Part shown: positions 47,301-59,927 of the stretch, piece by piece
How the letters are laid out: each line of letters starts with the position of its first letter
Numbering within the stretch: the stretch's first letter is position 1
From: Ulota crispa
Taxonomy: Eukaryota > Streptophyta > Bryopsida > Orthotrichales > Orthotrichaceae
NCBI GenBank assembly: GCA_963920765.1
Contig: OY987250.1
Location: forward strand, 3,720,001 to 3,784,000
Length of the DNA stretch: 64,000 nt
Direction: 5' to 3'
Program-made: the position numbers and the translations under genes
The notes under the pieces: generated by a model
Told to the model about the DNA's origin: nothing
What the model saw: only the letters and a program-made list of their open reading frames with translations
The model's database searches: none

Positions 47301-49590
47301 AAGGCTGTCAACCATTTCACACCGGTGGTATGAACCGGGTCACCTGGTGCATTTGGCTTGTTTAGGATTGATGCCCTAAACCAATCGCTCCGCTGTAATG
47401 CATACTTCTTGATGTCAGCCCCTATCATGGCCTTTGGGGGTAACTCTGCCTCCTTGGTTCCATCAAAATCCCATCCCATACCTCAGTATGGATGCCCTCT
47501 TCTAAGGTACCTGCTTAGGGAAATCAACCATTCTAAGTTCAAAGTGTACAACTTAGTGAATAAGGAATTTCATCTGTGGCTGCAGATTTGACATACTACA
47601 TTTGATGTCACTATATTTTAATATAAGCGGCTATGCAAAGCATTTTTTCATTACCATATGTTTTTTTGTAACTTCACTCTTTTTGTTTCTAAGCAGAGTT
47701 ACATTATAGATGAGATACATTCTGCCAGTGTATTCCTATTTAGTTCATTCTTCAAAAACAAATCCTCATTCTATGGTGTATGGATGTACATGCTAAGATC
47801 CATGACACTCATTAATAAGCATACAAAATACATGACCATTGTCCTAGTAGCAATTGTTATGGACCAATTTCAAATACCTCCCCATTATAGGTCACGTATT
47901 TAAATCAATTTAAATAAAAGAGCAACAAGCAAGACTTTGAATCTCCACAACTCTTATTTCTCTAGGCTATTTAACTAGGGTAAATTAACTCATACTAACC
48001 AATGCTTTTAGATGCTCTGAGTTGAATATACTACAATACATGTTATTCTATGAATCTTACAATACCTGTACATATTATATAAACAGTTTCCTCCTTCACT
48101 TCAATGGTCTTTAGTTCATTAACAGTTTATTCCATAAAACATGGGCTAGTAATCTCTCCATTGGTACCTGCAATGCCCTAGGTAGACATTTTTTGCAAGG
48201 GCAGTAGATCTTCGACTCCTCACGCTAGGCCCGCACTCTGGGCAACCTTTGTACCCCTCTTTGACTTGCCCTAATGCTAGCCCATAAGCTGAGAATCGTG
48301 GATGCACCACATGAGTACAGCTTGAACTAAGAAGTCCTTCTTTGAACCAACAACAAATGTGTATTTTGCCTCAACGCCCTTCCATAGATCCGCAAGTTCC
48401 TCCAGCAGCGGCGCCAAATAGACATCAATGTTGTTAGATGTAACACTTTCCTTCTCCGAGATTATGAGCAACAACATCAAGAAGAACCTCTTTGTCACTA
48501 ACCATGGGGGCAAGTTATAGTTCAATAATATGACCGGCCAGGTCAAGTGACTAAGCAACATGTTCGAGAACGGATTCACACCATCCAACGCCAATCCAAG
48601 CCTAATGTTTCTTGGCTCTGTTGCAAACTCTGGGTACATGGTGTCTATGTGCTTGCAGGCTTTTGAATCTGGCACACACTCCACATTGCTCTCCTCCTTT
48701 GTACAAGTCGCATGCCATGTACACAACTCGGCCAATTTCTTGCACCAATACATGCGTTGCAATCAAGGGATGAGTGGAAAATGACAAAGAACCTTCCTGG
48801 GACGTCCGAGCTTGCCTAGGACGTATCTAGGTTCTCCACATGCTGGGCACTCCACTGCATCCTTCAACCCCAGTCAAAACAAACAACAACCATTTTTACA
48901 AGAATGGATGGAGACATAGAAGAGTTCTAGTTTGGACAAATATTGCATTATTTCATAATGCAATTTAGGTAAGGTGTTGTTCTCAGGAAGTAGTTCTTTC
49001 AACAATTTCAGCAATTTGTTTGCACATGCATTGGAAATTCCAAAGACTAAGAAACAGTTCAAGAGCAAGAGCGTGGTCATCGGACGATTTGACTTTGAAC
49101 CTGCGTATAAGGGAATCCTGAATTGTTTGAATAGATCCTCCGCGTCTTCGGCCTCCTCACTTGTACCCATGCTCTCTTGCACTGCCTCATGTTCTAGCTC
49201 CACTACACATTTTGGATCATTACAATCGATATCATCCTTGCGATGTGGAAGATTATCAAAGCGTTGAAAACACTTTGCAATCATTCGTATTGAGTCCACT
49301 TCATCTATGCCATTTGCATTTGAATTGCCAGGCAGCTCAGTTCCCTCTCTGATGACACCATTGACAACGTCATCCCTAGCATCTAGACTGGCCTATTCAT
49401 CCAAAATTACATTGGTGAGGATTATTCCACATATCAAAATTGTGAACATTGACAATACGATGCACTTGCATATTTGTATAATACATACACATTTATGTAC
49501 TACCTACAAGTCATAGGCATTTTCCTAACCAATAGGATTGTGCAAGTTTGCAATGAAACCACAATCATTGAGAAATTTTGGATCTATCAT
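44373..49590 (-). pseudogene. TNP2-type CACTA transposase (decayed)
   Basis: Read right to left. The first exon starts at ATG 49590 (MIDPKFLNDCGF). The main exon 49390-48280 has CP.CGEPRY, then PLIPRLQRMYW, EPRNIRLGLALDGVNPF, YNLPPW and NNIDVYLAPLLEEL, all signatures of transposase_tnp2. A frameshift near 48290 leads to YGLALGQVKEGYKGCPECG. Exon 47590-47240 has GMGWDFDGTKEAELPPKAM and FYRLPYWEV. Exon 46700-45800 holds MLDPVHCEKN, then a DUF4218-like block (LKGLKSHDHH, then CGPVHTRWMYPME). Exon 45178-44830 holds a DUF4216-like block (IDYGHFQINVLDC). An acidic tail ends at 44373. Stops include TAG at 46532 and 46304 and a TGA in MYPME.YLK, where the family has Arg. Confidence 0.88.
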
Positions 49591-49946
49591 TGCTTAATCC
49601 AATAGTCAATGCAAGTCTAATAAACTACATAGAGAACAAAAAAAAATCATTCTTTCTCCTCAATTCCCCACAATATTTTCATTTTAAAGAACTCTGTGAA
49701 AATATGCTCATAGTTATGACTAGAGTCAGTCATGTCATATGGCAAATATGACTAGTACATGAGTCTATTATCCACTTAATATGACTAAGTGTAGTCACAT
49801 AAGTTTCAAAATGTGACTACGGTGAGTCACTTCTTAGTTGAAGCAATGACTATTTGCAGTCATGTTCTACAAGGGCTTTTGCAAATTATCATGCAAAGAG
49901 GGAAAAACTCCAAACACAAATAATTTCCTAAACCCTTTACATCTAA

Positions 49947-50841
49947 TCAGTTTATAGGGTAGTGTGCAAATAGCTCCTCCCCACTAGCAATGTCCCGAGA
50001 TGCTACGATCATCGTGTATCCCCATTCGGACGTGTTCCAAGGCCTTGGCAATTCTACGTACTCCCAAATGACATTGCTAATTTCCCCACGTCCCATGGAA
50101 CTATTGATGAATCTAGCTACATTGCCATGTTCTACACCCCCATCTTTTTACACACTAGCTGTAGGTTGCATGGCATAGCGTACAAATCGTGGATCCAAGG
50201 CTTTCATGATCCTAAACTCAGACCGGGTCAACAATCGCCCCACAAATGGTAACAACTCCTCCCCTGCCTTTGCAGCACCCACGATATAGAGACCCCACCC
50301 CATGAATGGAAACGTAGATACTTTCACTATCCATTCCCAGTTCCAATGCGTAAAAGGTATTAGTCTTGGAATGCGAGAGGGGCCCCATTCCCCGTCAAGA
50401 TAGCTAGGTTTCCAATTCACCAATTGTAACTCTTGACTTGTAAAGTTGCTACGGTTGATAGAACATTGTCCAACAATACTATCTTTAAGCAAATCATCCA
50501 ATGCTGCCTTAGTTGCTACCTGTACACAAATGTCTTTGAGAATGTACAAAATCTAGACTACAATACTCAAATTTGGCATAAAGACTTAAGTAACAAATGC
50601 TGATGGAGAAGCAATGAATGCAATGCATGGAAGTGGCACGTACCAAAACAAATTTTCAAAGTAATGGGTTGCATTAATAGTCATGAAGGTGCTTGCATAT
50701 AGTATTTTGCCCTTGGATTATCCCACCCATGCACCCCTTGCAAGGACTAGGGTATCTTGGGAGGTTTTTGCGGTCTGCTTGTTCCTCTTCAATTCTCCAT
50801 AATTCCAAGTCCTCTTCTAGTACATTGGAGGGATGATCCAT
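49947..50841 (-). pseudogene. SET-domain (lysine methyltransferase-like) protein in CACTA
   Basis: Exon 1 starts at ATG 50841 (MDHPSNVLEEDLELWRIEEE) and contains PCKGCMGG. After an intron with acceptor TGTACAG, exon 2 runs from about 50521 to TGA at 49949. Its motifs follow the SET order. GWGLYIVGAAKAGEELLPFV matches the N-terminal G.G....I..GE...Y.G strand. GNVARFINSS matches the pseudoknot motif RFINHSC. MIVASRDIASGEELFAHYPI matches A.RDI..GEEL..DY. SET proteins methylate lysines, usually on histones. Here the catalytic-motif His-Ser-Cys is replaced by Ser-Ser-Met, and a TAA at 50150 interrupts the domain. It lies just upstream of TNP2 on the same strand, within the element. Substrate and activity are unknown. 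Confidence 0.75.
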
Positions 50842-51659
50842 TGATGATGCCTAGACTTTTTCATATAATTATAAAAAAATGAACTATTAGTAAGGCACAT
50901 ATTATAGCAAGTAAATTCTAATATGAAGGGTCTATGTGTCACTTTGTAGTGTGTATAACAAGACATAGTGGATAGTGGCAGTAATAGTTTGCGCAGTCAA
51001 TCTTGACCATGTGCAGTCATCTATTATTCTATTTTCACCCATTTGACTGTACATAGTCACAAAATAAACTATTTACAATTTTGTATGACTAGCTAAAGTT
51101 ATATTGCAGTATCTTCACACTCTTCGAGGTTATCACAAACATAGGTCTCGATACATATTCAAGGCATATTGTTGGGCTCATTTCTTTGTTAATTGTATTG
51201 AAAACTCTAGCATTTCCTTTAAATTTATCCTAAACTCTTACAAATAATACATAAATATTGGTTTGATACCCCACTTTGTGAGACAATTTCAATGCATTGC
51301 ATTGTTTCAGGGGAACAGTCACTCCATGCTAATAAGGTTCATTAGGTTGGACTCCTCTCCTACAACTTTGGTTAAGCTCTTAAATGCCCAAAGCCTTCCT
51401 TAGCGGTTTTAGGGATTTTCATGAAATTGATCATACAACCAAGTATTTCATAAAAAATATCATGTTTTTTCAAATTTTGTTCATGTTATTAAATTTAAGT
51501 TTAACATGTTATAGGTTCCATGGAAAAGAAAAGCACACCAATATGACTTGATGTTTCAAACATGATACTTCCTTCCCACAAAATTCTTAGAATTGTCAAG
51601 GTTACTTCGCTTATTCCAATCCTCAGTTCACATGTCAAATCTAGGAAATCTATCATTGG
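50842..51659. other. No gene seen; motif cluster
   Basis: AT-rich spacer between the element's divergent genes. It contains a TAGTCA-type cluster around 50960-51100 and probably the promoter of the minus-strand genes, but no promoter element could be assigned. Confidence 0.35.
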
Positions 51660-53450
51660 CAAAATCATAGGTTCCAGCTCATGACATGTCTAACTTTAAT
51701 CAATTCATGGTTATGATTATTTTTTTCCAATTTTTAACATGGATTTCTCTCCAAGGTCTATTGCATTTAAGACTCAATTTCAATTTCATTTAATATTAGG
51801 AAACTTAAGATTGCCATGCAGACCATGGTCTAAATATTTTAATAAAAGAATATTTAAGGTTCATTTTCAAACTCAAATTCTAGGCTTTCAAGATACCCTT
51901 CAGTGCAAACTTCTATTTGAAAATTTAGATTGAAAATTATGCTTTTGTGAGGTTCACTAAACTTCAATCCCACTTTGGGTGATTTTTAGCAGTTTCATGT
52001 TCAAACTTGTAATTCAAAGGGTTTAGGGTCACATCTTTACACGTTTACATGAAGCACTTAGAATTGTAGGCATGGAATATATGGCAAACAATACAATCAG
52101 TCTAAATTTAGGTTGTACCTAGGGGGGCGTGTGCACAAAAAGACAGAGGCGAGGAACATCACTCACATCAACTAAGCTCCCCGACGTGCCTCCATACAAC
52201 CTGTAGTAGCCAAATTTCAAAAGTCTGTCACCATCAACAATACGAGTTTGCAGTCATGGCAAACGTCACTTTAATGATTTTAGGGCTTCTAGAAGCCAAT
52301 AGTATATATATTTCACATATTTTACAATGTTGGTTTCTATCCAAGATCTACTGCCTTTAACTCTCAATTTCAAAATCTTCCAACGTCAAGAAACTGAAAT
52401 TTCTAGTGTAGACTGTTCTACAAAAAATTTAACATGCAATTATAACCCATATTTGCTTTAATTGAACCTGTAATTTTTGATTCTCAAAATAACCTTCAAT
52501 GCTGACTTTTATTAGAAAATAAGAGCTACACGTTATGATTTGATGAGGTTTAATTCAACTTCAAAATTTTGTGCACATGCACCTTTGGTACCTTTGGGCA
52601 TTAAGGGGTTAATAAGGCCTGTAATTCAGAGACTTTGGGGTTAACTTTTCTTGTGTGGACAAGACGCTCTCAAACTAGATGAAGGCATTGAATGATAGCT
52701 TTTCTTGTGTAGACAAGACTCACTCAAATTAGATGAAGGCATTGAATGACAAAGAACGCAACCAACAAGAAAAGAGGGGGCACCTAGAAAGGCGGGCCAC
52801 GCACGCAAGTAGCAACTGAGTCCCTAGAACGCCACCCACACCAATTGAGCTTCCAAGCGTGTTTGACGCCACTTGCTCCAATCAAATCTCAAAAGTTTGT
52901 CATTAGCAACAATATATGACTAGAGTCATGACATGTCTAATTTTAATGATTTTAGGGCTTCTAATTAATTAGAATAGCATGGCCATTTTATGACTGTAAG
53001 TTATGACTATTGAGAATCATGTATACCTCAAAATGACTCATGCTAGTCATAACCCAAAGTCATAAAATGCCCATTTTGTTGTTCTTATAAAAACTTTTAA
53101 AATATATTGCTTTGGATAATTTCCAATGTAGATTTCTATGAAAGATGTAGTGCTGTTAGGGCTCAATTTCAATATCATCCATCATTTGGAAAGTCAAGGT
53201 TGAAGTGGAGACCATTCTACAAAATGTTAAACAGACAATAATCCATATTCATTTTGAACTCAAATTAGTGAATCTCTAATAAACCTTCCTTCCAAAATTG
53301 TATTAAAACTTAAAAACTATTTAACGTTATAATTTGATGATATTTAATCAACTTCAAAATTTTGTACAAATTCACCTATTGCACCTTAGGGCATTTGCGG
53401 TTTAATAAAGCCCGTACTTGAAAGACTTTGGGGTTAGTTTTTCCCATACG
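51660..53450 (+). repeat. Three diverged 0.6-0.8-kb tandem copies
   Basis: Related segments start near 51740, 52332 and 53128. Each holds a CTATTGCATTTAAGACTCAATTT-like block, AACTTCAAAATTTTGT-like and GACTTTGGGGTTA-like words in the same order. Copies two and three are the most similar. A ~60-bp direct duplication (GATGAAGGCATTGAATGA) lies inside at 52675-52752. No gene is seen. Confidence 0.65.
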
Positions 53451-54599
53451 TATAAGACGCACTCATACTAGATGAAGGCATGGAATGACATGGAATGCAA
53501 CCAATGGGAAAAGAGGAGGCACTTGTGGGGTGGGCCACGCAGGCAAGGAGTGACTAAGTCCTTGGAATGCCACCCTTGAGAGCCAAGCTCCTGATCTCAA
53601 CCGTGTTGCACCGTGTTGCGCCGTCGCACGCTATACAAACTTGCGCACTCAAGGGAAGCTGGATTTCTGCAACCAAGCACGAGGAGGTTTGTGAAAGAGG
53701 TGAGGCAATTGAGAGTCATTGCAGAGATTTCTAGGTTTAGGGATTATTTCACCATGATTTTTGCTACCCGTTGGGATCGGCCTATATTTCTTCCTTGATT
53801 TGGATAGCGTTTTGCATTGGGCTTAGTGCCAAGATTATGTGTTCGTGTGCAGGGTGGATTGTGATTAGATGCACATGGGCTTTGAGGCTGAGGGACGCAG
53901 GGCCACCAAGCCTCTGAGCCAGGGAGCTGAGAAGCTGGATTGTGGATTTCATAGCCAGTACTAGTACCAGATTAGGTTGGAATCTAGCTTGGGCAGATTA
54001 GTGGAGCGGGGCACAGTCTTGAAGCTTGGCATAGCGCCACACAATCTTCAAGCTGGTTAATCTTGCTAAGCTCGGGGAAACCTCCATTTGTGAACAACTT
54101 TGCAACGCCAGCATTCAACGTAACCAGGAGAAGTTGAAGGAATCAGGGTTGCCCGGATTAAAGGAGCAACTAGGGAGCGCTGTACGTCAATGCCCAAATT
54201 GTCCTGGCCCTCTCAATTGCACACTGTAGATCCAATCTCTCTCAAACAACAATTTTCCCGTTAGAATCATTGTTTACAACTATAGCAAACCTAGAAGACA
54301 GTGATATAGTGCAAATCTTCCAAAGAATTGCTCTCCTTCCACCTATCATTGCAATCATTTTGCACAAGACTAGAGTGACTTTAGCTAATGATGTAGTTGA
54401 AGCTTCCAGGATCAAAGGAGGACTGCCACCACAAAGGAGTTCCAGGATCCAGCTCCAAGTAGAACACAACGCTCTAAAAAAGCCTCTTGCACCAGGAAGC
54501 GAGGTATGCCTACGTCTATCACTCAATTCCATTGGATTTCTTTATGAAGCCTTGAAATGTAGTCCTCACTGCCGCTCGTGAAAAGCTTGGAGGTGGAGT
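53451..54599. other. Weak coding remnants, not assignable
   Basis: GC-richer than its neighbours. Short coherent peptides occur in different frames, such as RTATTKEFQDPAPSRTQRS around 54415-54480. They suggest a decayed gene with frameshifts, but I recognise no domain and cannot define ends. Confidence 0.3.
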
Positions 54600-55750
54600 C
54601 TGGTTCATTTTATTTTATTTGGAAGTGCTGTGAGGCAAGGCCCAATGAGGCTCTCATTTTTTGTGTTTTCGGAGTGCTGGTCCATCAATTGGCTCACAAG
54701 GGAGCAAATCGTGTTTTATTTTAAATTTTGAAGTTGCTATGAAGGAAGGCCCATTAATGCTCTCATTTAATGTGTTTTTGGAATGCTGGTCCATCAGTTG
54801 GCTCACAAGGGGGCAGTTGGTGTTTTTAACTTTTAATTTTAAAGTTGCTGTGAGAGCAAGGCCCAATGAGGCTCTCATTTTCTGTACTCTCCAAGTGCTG
54901 GTCGATTAAGAGGCTCACAAGGGGCAAATTGTTGCTTTTTTGTTTAAAAATTGGAAGTTGCTATGAGGTTTTGGTCATTGAGGCTCTCATTTTTCTTTGT
55001 TTCGGAGTCTAGTCAATCAAGGTGCTCATAAGGGGGCAAATGTTGCTTTTTTTCATAAATTTGGATGTGCTGTGAGGTTTGGCCCTTTGTGGCTCTCAAT
55101 TTTTGTGCTTTTAGGATCTAGTTGATCAAAGGGCTCACAAAGGGCATTTTGTTGCTTTTTTTGTTTAAAATTTGGAAGTTGCAGTGAGGCAAGGCCATCA
55201 AGGCTCTCATTTTTGTGTTCTCAGAGTCTAGCTGATCAAGGGGCTCACAAAGGGGCAGTAGGTGTGTTTTTGAAAAAAAAAATTGGAAGTGCTGTGAGGC
55301 ATGGCCCTTTGTGGCTCTCATTTTTTGTGTTTTCAGAGTCTAATTGATGAAGGGCTCACAAGGGACAACAATTGTTTTAAAAAAAAAAAAATTAGAAGTG
55401 TTGTGAGGGCAAGGCCATCAAGGCTTTCAATTTCTGTGTTCTCCGCGTGCTGGTCAATCAAGGGGCGCACAAGGGGCAAATGTTGCTTTTTTATTTAAAA
55501 TTTTGAAGTGCTGTGAGGCAAGGCCATCGAGGCTCTCATTTCTGTGTTCTCAAAGTCTAGTTGATCAAGGGGCTCACAAGGAGGCAACGGGTGTGTTTTT
55601 TTTTTGTTTAAATTGGAAGTGCTGTGAGGCAAGGCCCATTGAGGCTCTCATATTCTGTGTTTTCAGAGTGCTGGTTGATCAAGGAGCTCACAAGGGGCAG
55701 TAAGTGTTTTTTTTTTTAATTTGGAAGTTGCTGTGGAGGCCAAGGCTCAT
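54600..55750 (+). repeat. ~110-bp tandem array, about ten copies
   Basis: The anchor GGCTCACAAGGG recurs at about 54691, 54799, 54911, 55021, 55131, 55241, 55354, 55463, 55571 and 55685 (spacing 108-114 bp). Each unit also carries TTGGAAGT.GCTGTGAGG, AAGGCCCAT.GAGGCTCTCA and GAGTGCTGGT.GATCAA. Poly-T stretches vary between units. Open frames of 60-80 codons here are repeat artefacts. Confidence 0.92.
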
Positions 55751-56267
55751 GGATGCCCCTTTTTTAGTTTTTGGTGTTGCTAGTCGACCCCAAGGGCTTA
55801 GGGGTGGGATGGATTCTTGTTCTTCAAGTTGGCATTAATGTCATGGAGAATTGACTGCTGTGGGGCCATGTTCATTGTTGATAATGGGATTTCCGTGAAT
55901 TGTATTACTTGGTGCAAGAGCGTTGCTGTCTTGATTAGGTGTAGTCATTGATTTATTTAGGCTAGTCATATGACTGGCCATAGTCATTGATTCACTTCAA
56001 AGGGCAGCCATATGACTTAGTGTGGTCATTGCTTCATTTTGGCCACCAACTTTTGGATTGTGGTTAGTCACATCTGTAGGTTGCTTAAACATTTGCTGAC
56101 CTCTTATAGTCAGTATTTAGGCATGCTGCAATGACTTTGTTGGATTGCTTTGTCTAAAGCCTAAACCATTTGATATCTTGTCACATTAAGGGAATTGTAT
56201 TTAAAAGGCTTATGTGCAGAATTCATCCAAGTTTCTAAGTGGGACATTGCAGGGGACACCAAACAAG

Positions 56268-58878
56268 ATGGGTGACAAGGAGGCGGACGAGGAATTTGAC
56301 TATGTTTAGGAGGGCATGGGATATGCGCAGCCGACAATTGCTCATCAGGTGTTTCAAGACAAGTCCTTCTTAGAGGAGGAGCATGTGGAGGTGGAGCTGC
56401 AGGATCCGGATTCCCTGGACCTTGAGATGCGATTGCTACAAAAGCAATTGGAGATTTTGCACAAACAAAAATTGCTACAGCAACGTGGAGCGCAGCAGAG
56501 GGCTCCATCGCTTGGGGGCGGAAGCATGCGGCCTTTTGGAAGAGATCAACTCGAGAAGAGGCGTAGGGCCTTGAAGGCCCAGATGGACTAAGCCGCGCAG
56601 CGAAAGAGTGCCATTGACATATGCAATACAGTGGAGATCGACGCGAGTGGGGTACCCTAGGGTGACAACCGTAATAGGTGGCTTCAATGTCTTAGAGGTC
56701 ATACCCAAGATATTGATTTCAGTGTGGATAAGTATGACCATCATAGCAAGGGCATGTTATTGGCAATGAAAGACCGCGTGGATAGCACCTTTGACTACGT
56801 GGGTGGATTAGGCCGCATCTCAAACAATGCTTTCAACTTTGAGCTAAAAGAGCAGCTCAAGACCAAGAGGTACCAGATGAAGAGGCACATGCTAGCGGGT
56901 TACAAGATGCCCGAATTGGTGCAAGCAGACCATTGGGCCAACCTTCGCACCCTTGTTGAGAGAAAAAAAAGATTCAGGAAGCCAACATGCTGAAAGCTTC
57001 CCGCTCTATGGTACAGACTCTTTTGACTAGAGGGCGCACAAAGGAGGATGTGTAGGACACCTTGGTAAGCACCTTATTCACTTTATTGTCTTAGTCTTGA
57101 AAATGTTTGGAGCTTGCCTAGTATGGCTTATAGGTCTGAAAATTGTATGAATGTTGTGCATGAATTCTTTCTACCAAGTTCCTAAACTCATTACATGGTT
57201 TTTATCATTGTAGGCCAAAGATTTGAAAAGGCCTCCCACACCCCTTGAAGTGGAATTTTAAATGGCACAGTGGAAGGGGAAGGGCAAGGGTAAAGCAAGG
57301 CGGGTGGCTAGCTTGAAGCTTTCTAAGATGTTGTCTGGCGCTAGCATGCAGGCCAAAATGTCACCGCCGAGCCTCAAGTCTAGTTACCCACCTAACAAAG
57401 ACGTAGATGCATGATTGACTGGACTGGAGAATTCTGTGAATGAAATCAATGACATTTTGAAGGAGATGAACTCATCTCATCAGAAGGACTCCAAACCCGC
57501 AAAGTCTGTAGCAAGGAGTTCAGGCAGGAGCGGCAAAGAGGAGGAGCCAGAGAAACCACCTTCTATCGTGAACCTTGACTTTAATGACGTCCCTATTTCC
57601 AAGGTGAGATTGAGTTTTGGGAGAACCGGTTTTATTCTTGTTTGCATTCAACATTGAATTGCCTCAAGGTTTAGGAATTGCACCTGCTGCAATACACGTA
57701 GATGCCAATGGCAATAAGATTTTATGTACATATGTCCTCTCACAGTCACGTTGGAGTGCGTATGACTAAGAATAGTCATCTGATTGATGTGTAAGACTGT
57801 TGATAGTCCACAAAAAATGACTACAGGTAGTGATTGCAATTGTAGTCACACCTATAACTACTATGTCTATTTGTAGTCATAGAGTTAGGTACATGACTAG
57901 GAGTAGTCAAAGGCAGGAATCATGGTTGAGTACATGTAGTTATTTTTATGTTTCTGTAGCATGACTATTGGTCTTTAGGTGGGGCTAAAGGATGACTTAG
58001 CATAGACATATCTTGTTATTGTGTGACTAAATTGAGTCATTTCAATAAGACAAATGTGAATTCCAACCATGTGCTCACTTGTTTGGTATGTACTATTGAT
58101 CTTTGCTTCTTGTAACCCTCTATTGAATGGTTTCAAACAAAGAGCTGAAGCTGTGATCAAACCAACTGGAGTTGTTGCTTTGGAGGCAATAGAGGAGGAG
58201 CAAAGGTGCTTACAAAAGACCTATTTCAGCAGAGAAGGTGACAAAGGTGGTTCACCAAGGGAAAAGCAGGTGGACACAATTGGTGGCAACGGTGGGGCAC
58301 CACTACAAAAGAAACTCTACATCAAAGAGGTCAAGAAACTCCGCCAAGACAGCGCTGGCGCGTCGAAAGTTATAGTGCAGAAGACCGGCGCGGCAAAGGG
58401 TGGAGGCCAAAAGGACGGACGAGACGATACTGCTAGCAAAAAGAAAAGGAAGGAGCCTTTGCCTATCCAGATCGTAGCCAAGAAGATAATGCCCAAGTAC
58501 ACACTTAGCGGCCATAAGATTTGGCCTATTCCACCCGATTCACTAGTTGTTCTTGGGAAGGCTAAGTTCGTCCACATACTTGTTTCCATAGTGAAACTTA
58601 TGTATGAGATCTTTAGTTACAAGGTACGCAAGGAGGGCAAGGTGATTGCTATGGGGACAATGCACAAAAACAAAAAGGAGCTCTTACACAGTAAGAAGGT
58701 ACCCCTTTAGCACGTGGCATTGGCCATAATTCAAAGCTTTGACAATAGCTCTGAGTTGTATGAGCATGTCATCCTCGATGACCCTCCGATGAAGACTATA
58801 GGTGCTGCCATTAGGCAGTTTGTGATTTGGCTTGTCCGCTTCATATACCCTGCACCCACGCCCAAAGAGGTAGCTTAG
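56268..58878 (+). pseudogene. TNPA-like second protein of the CACTA element
   Basis: Begins at ATG 56268 (MGDKEADEEFDYV, then TAG at 56307). A Gln-rich helix follows (LEMRLLQKQLEILHKQKLL), then FELKEQLKTKRYQMKRHM and MPELVQADHWANLR. That block resembles the DNA-binding part of plant transposase_24/TNPA-like proteins. A one-base indel in the A-run near 56970 restores the frame to IQEANMLKASRSMV. Exon 57214-57603 (AKDLKRPPTPLEVEF, LTGLENSVNEINDILKEM) ends at a GTGAGA donor. Exon about 58125-58878 is Lys/Gly-rich (VKKLRQDSAGASK, KKKRKEPLPIQ). Further stops are 56589 TAA, 56658 TAG, 57259 TAA, 57412 TGA and 58708 TAG. In En/Spm this protein binds the subterminal repeats. Assignment rests on position and composition more than on sequence. 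Confidence 0.6.
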
Positions 58879-59927
58879 AATTTAGGTCTTGCTTGTATGT
58901 AGAGGCATCTCACTTTGTGTTACTTCATTATTATAATGAATTAACCACCCTTTCCCCTTAAGTACAAATTTTTTATTAGTGTTAGTCACTTCAATGCATG
59001 CAAGTAGTGTCGTATAACTGAGAGTAATCACTATAGTGTGAAGATATGGTTACATGTAGTCAATACTGCAAACCTACCTTGCCATGTTTCTCATATGTGA
59101 CTACTTAGAGTAATATCCATGCAATTGTCTAAATCCTTTTAAAGATTCCCTATAATTGCACATAGTCATCTATGGATCTAAACTTCACTATCTCTAGTCA
59201 TAATCTAAATCCCAAAACCAACAAAATGCACTCCTAAACACTGCCAAAAAATGTTTAAATGACTGTCAGTAGTCATAAAATGACTCAACTATGACTATAT
59301 GTAGTCATAGTTGTTGAGACTAAATCCCCTCAACCCATGCATAATTTGGCCAAGAATGACTAAACTTAGTCTTAACTAGAATTCTATAATGACTGTCCAT
59401 AGTCATATGGCCCTAAACCACACCTCTACCCAAATGTAGTCATAAATTTCGCCCTCATGACTAGTATTAGTCACAATCAACACAAATCTGACTAGAGTAA
59501 GTCACCCTAAACCATACAATTAACTAAACCCCTAAACTCTCCTAAACTTGACTAGAACAAGTCATCATGTAATCCAAAATGACTTACCACAATCATTGAT
59601 ACACCCTAAAAAACATTGAAATTGATGACTAAAGAGAGTGAAACTATCACCTAAACCACTAGATATGACTATGTGTAGTCATAGGTTATGACTATAAATA
59701 ATCATATCAGTCAGAGAACATGACTATGCAGAGTCACAAGATTGAGAACCCCATGCCAAGTCTCCATTGAGGTCCCTAAACTTCATTGGAAACATCCCAT
59801 TGGAAACAACTGGCCCACCCAAATGACTGCCAGTCATCTGTGCATGTGACTTGACCGAGATGACTATAGCACGACTGTAGAGAGTCTAGTCAACTCCTGG
59901 TTTTTACAACTTTTTGGAGTCAAAAGC

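Larger units (their letters stand above)
43327..59927. repeat. TAGTCAT/ATGACTA motif clusters
   Basis: The heptamer TAGTCAT and its complement are dense at 43.32-43.55 kb and 58.97-59.95 kb, as expected for subterminal TNPA-binding repeats. They also form clusters at 45.47-45.59, 46.89-47.11, 49.71-49.87, 50.96-51.10, 52.90-53.06, 55.93-56.12 and 57.72-58.04 kb, between exons of the element's genes. Confidence 0.8.

Noticed and set aside
54653-55703. Several 60-80-codon frames
   Set aside because: They are created by the 110-bp tandem repeat and encode repeat-phase peptides.
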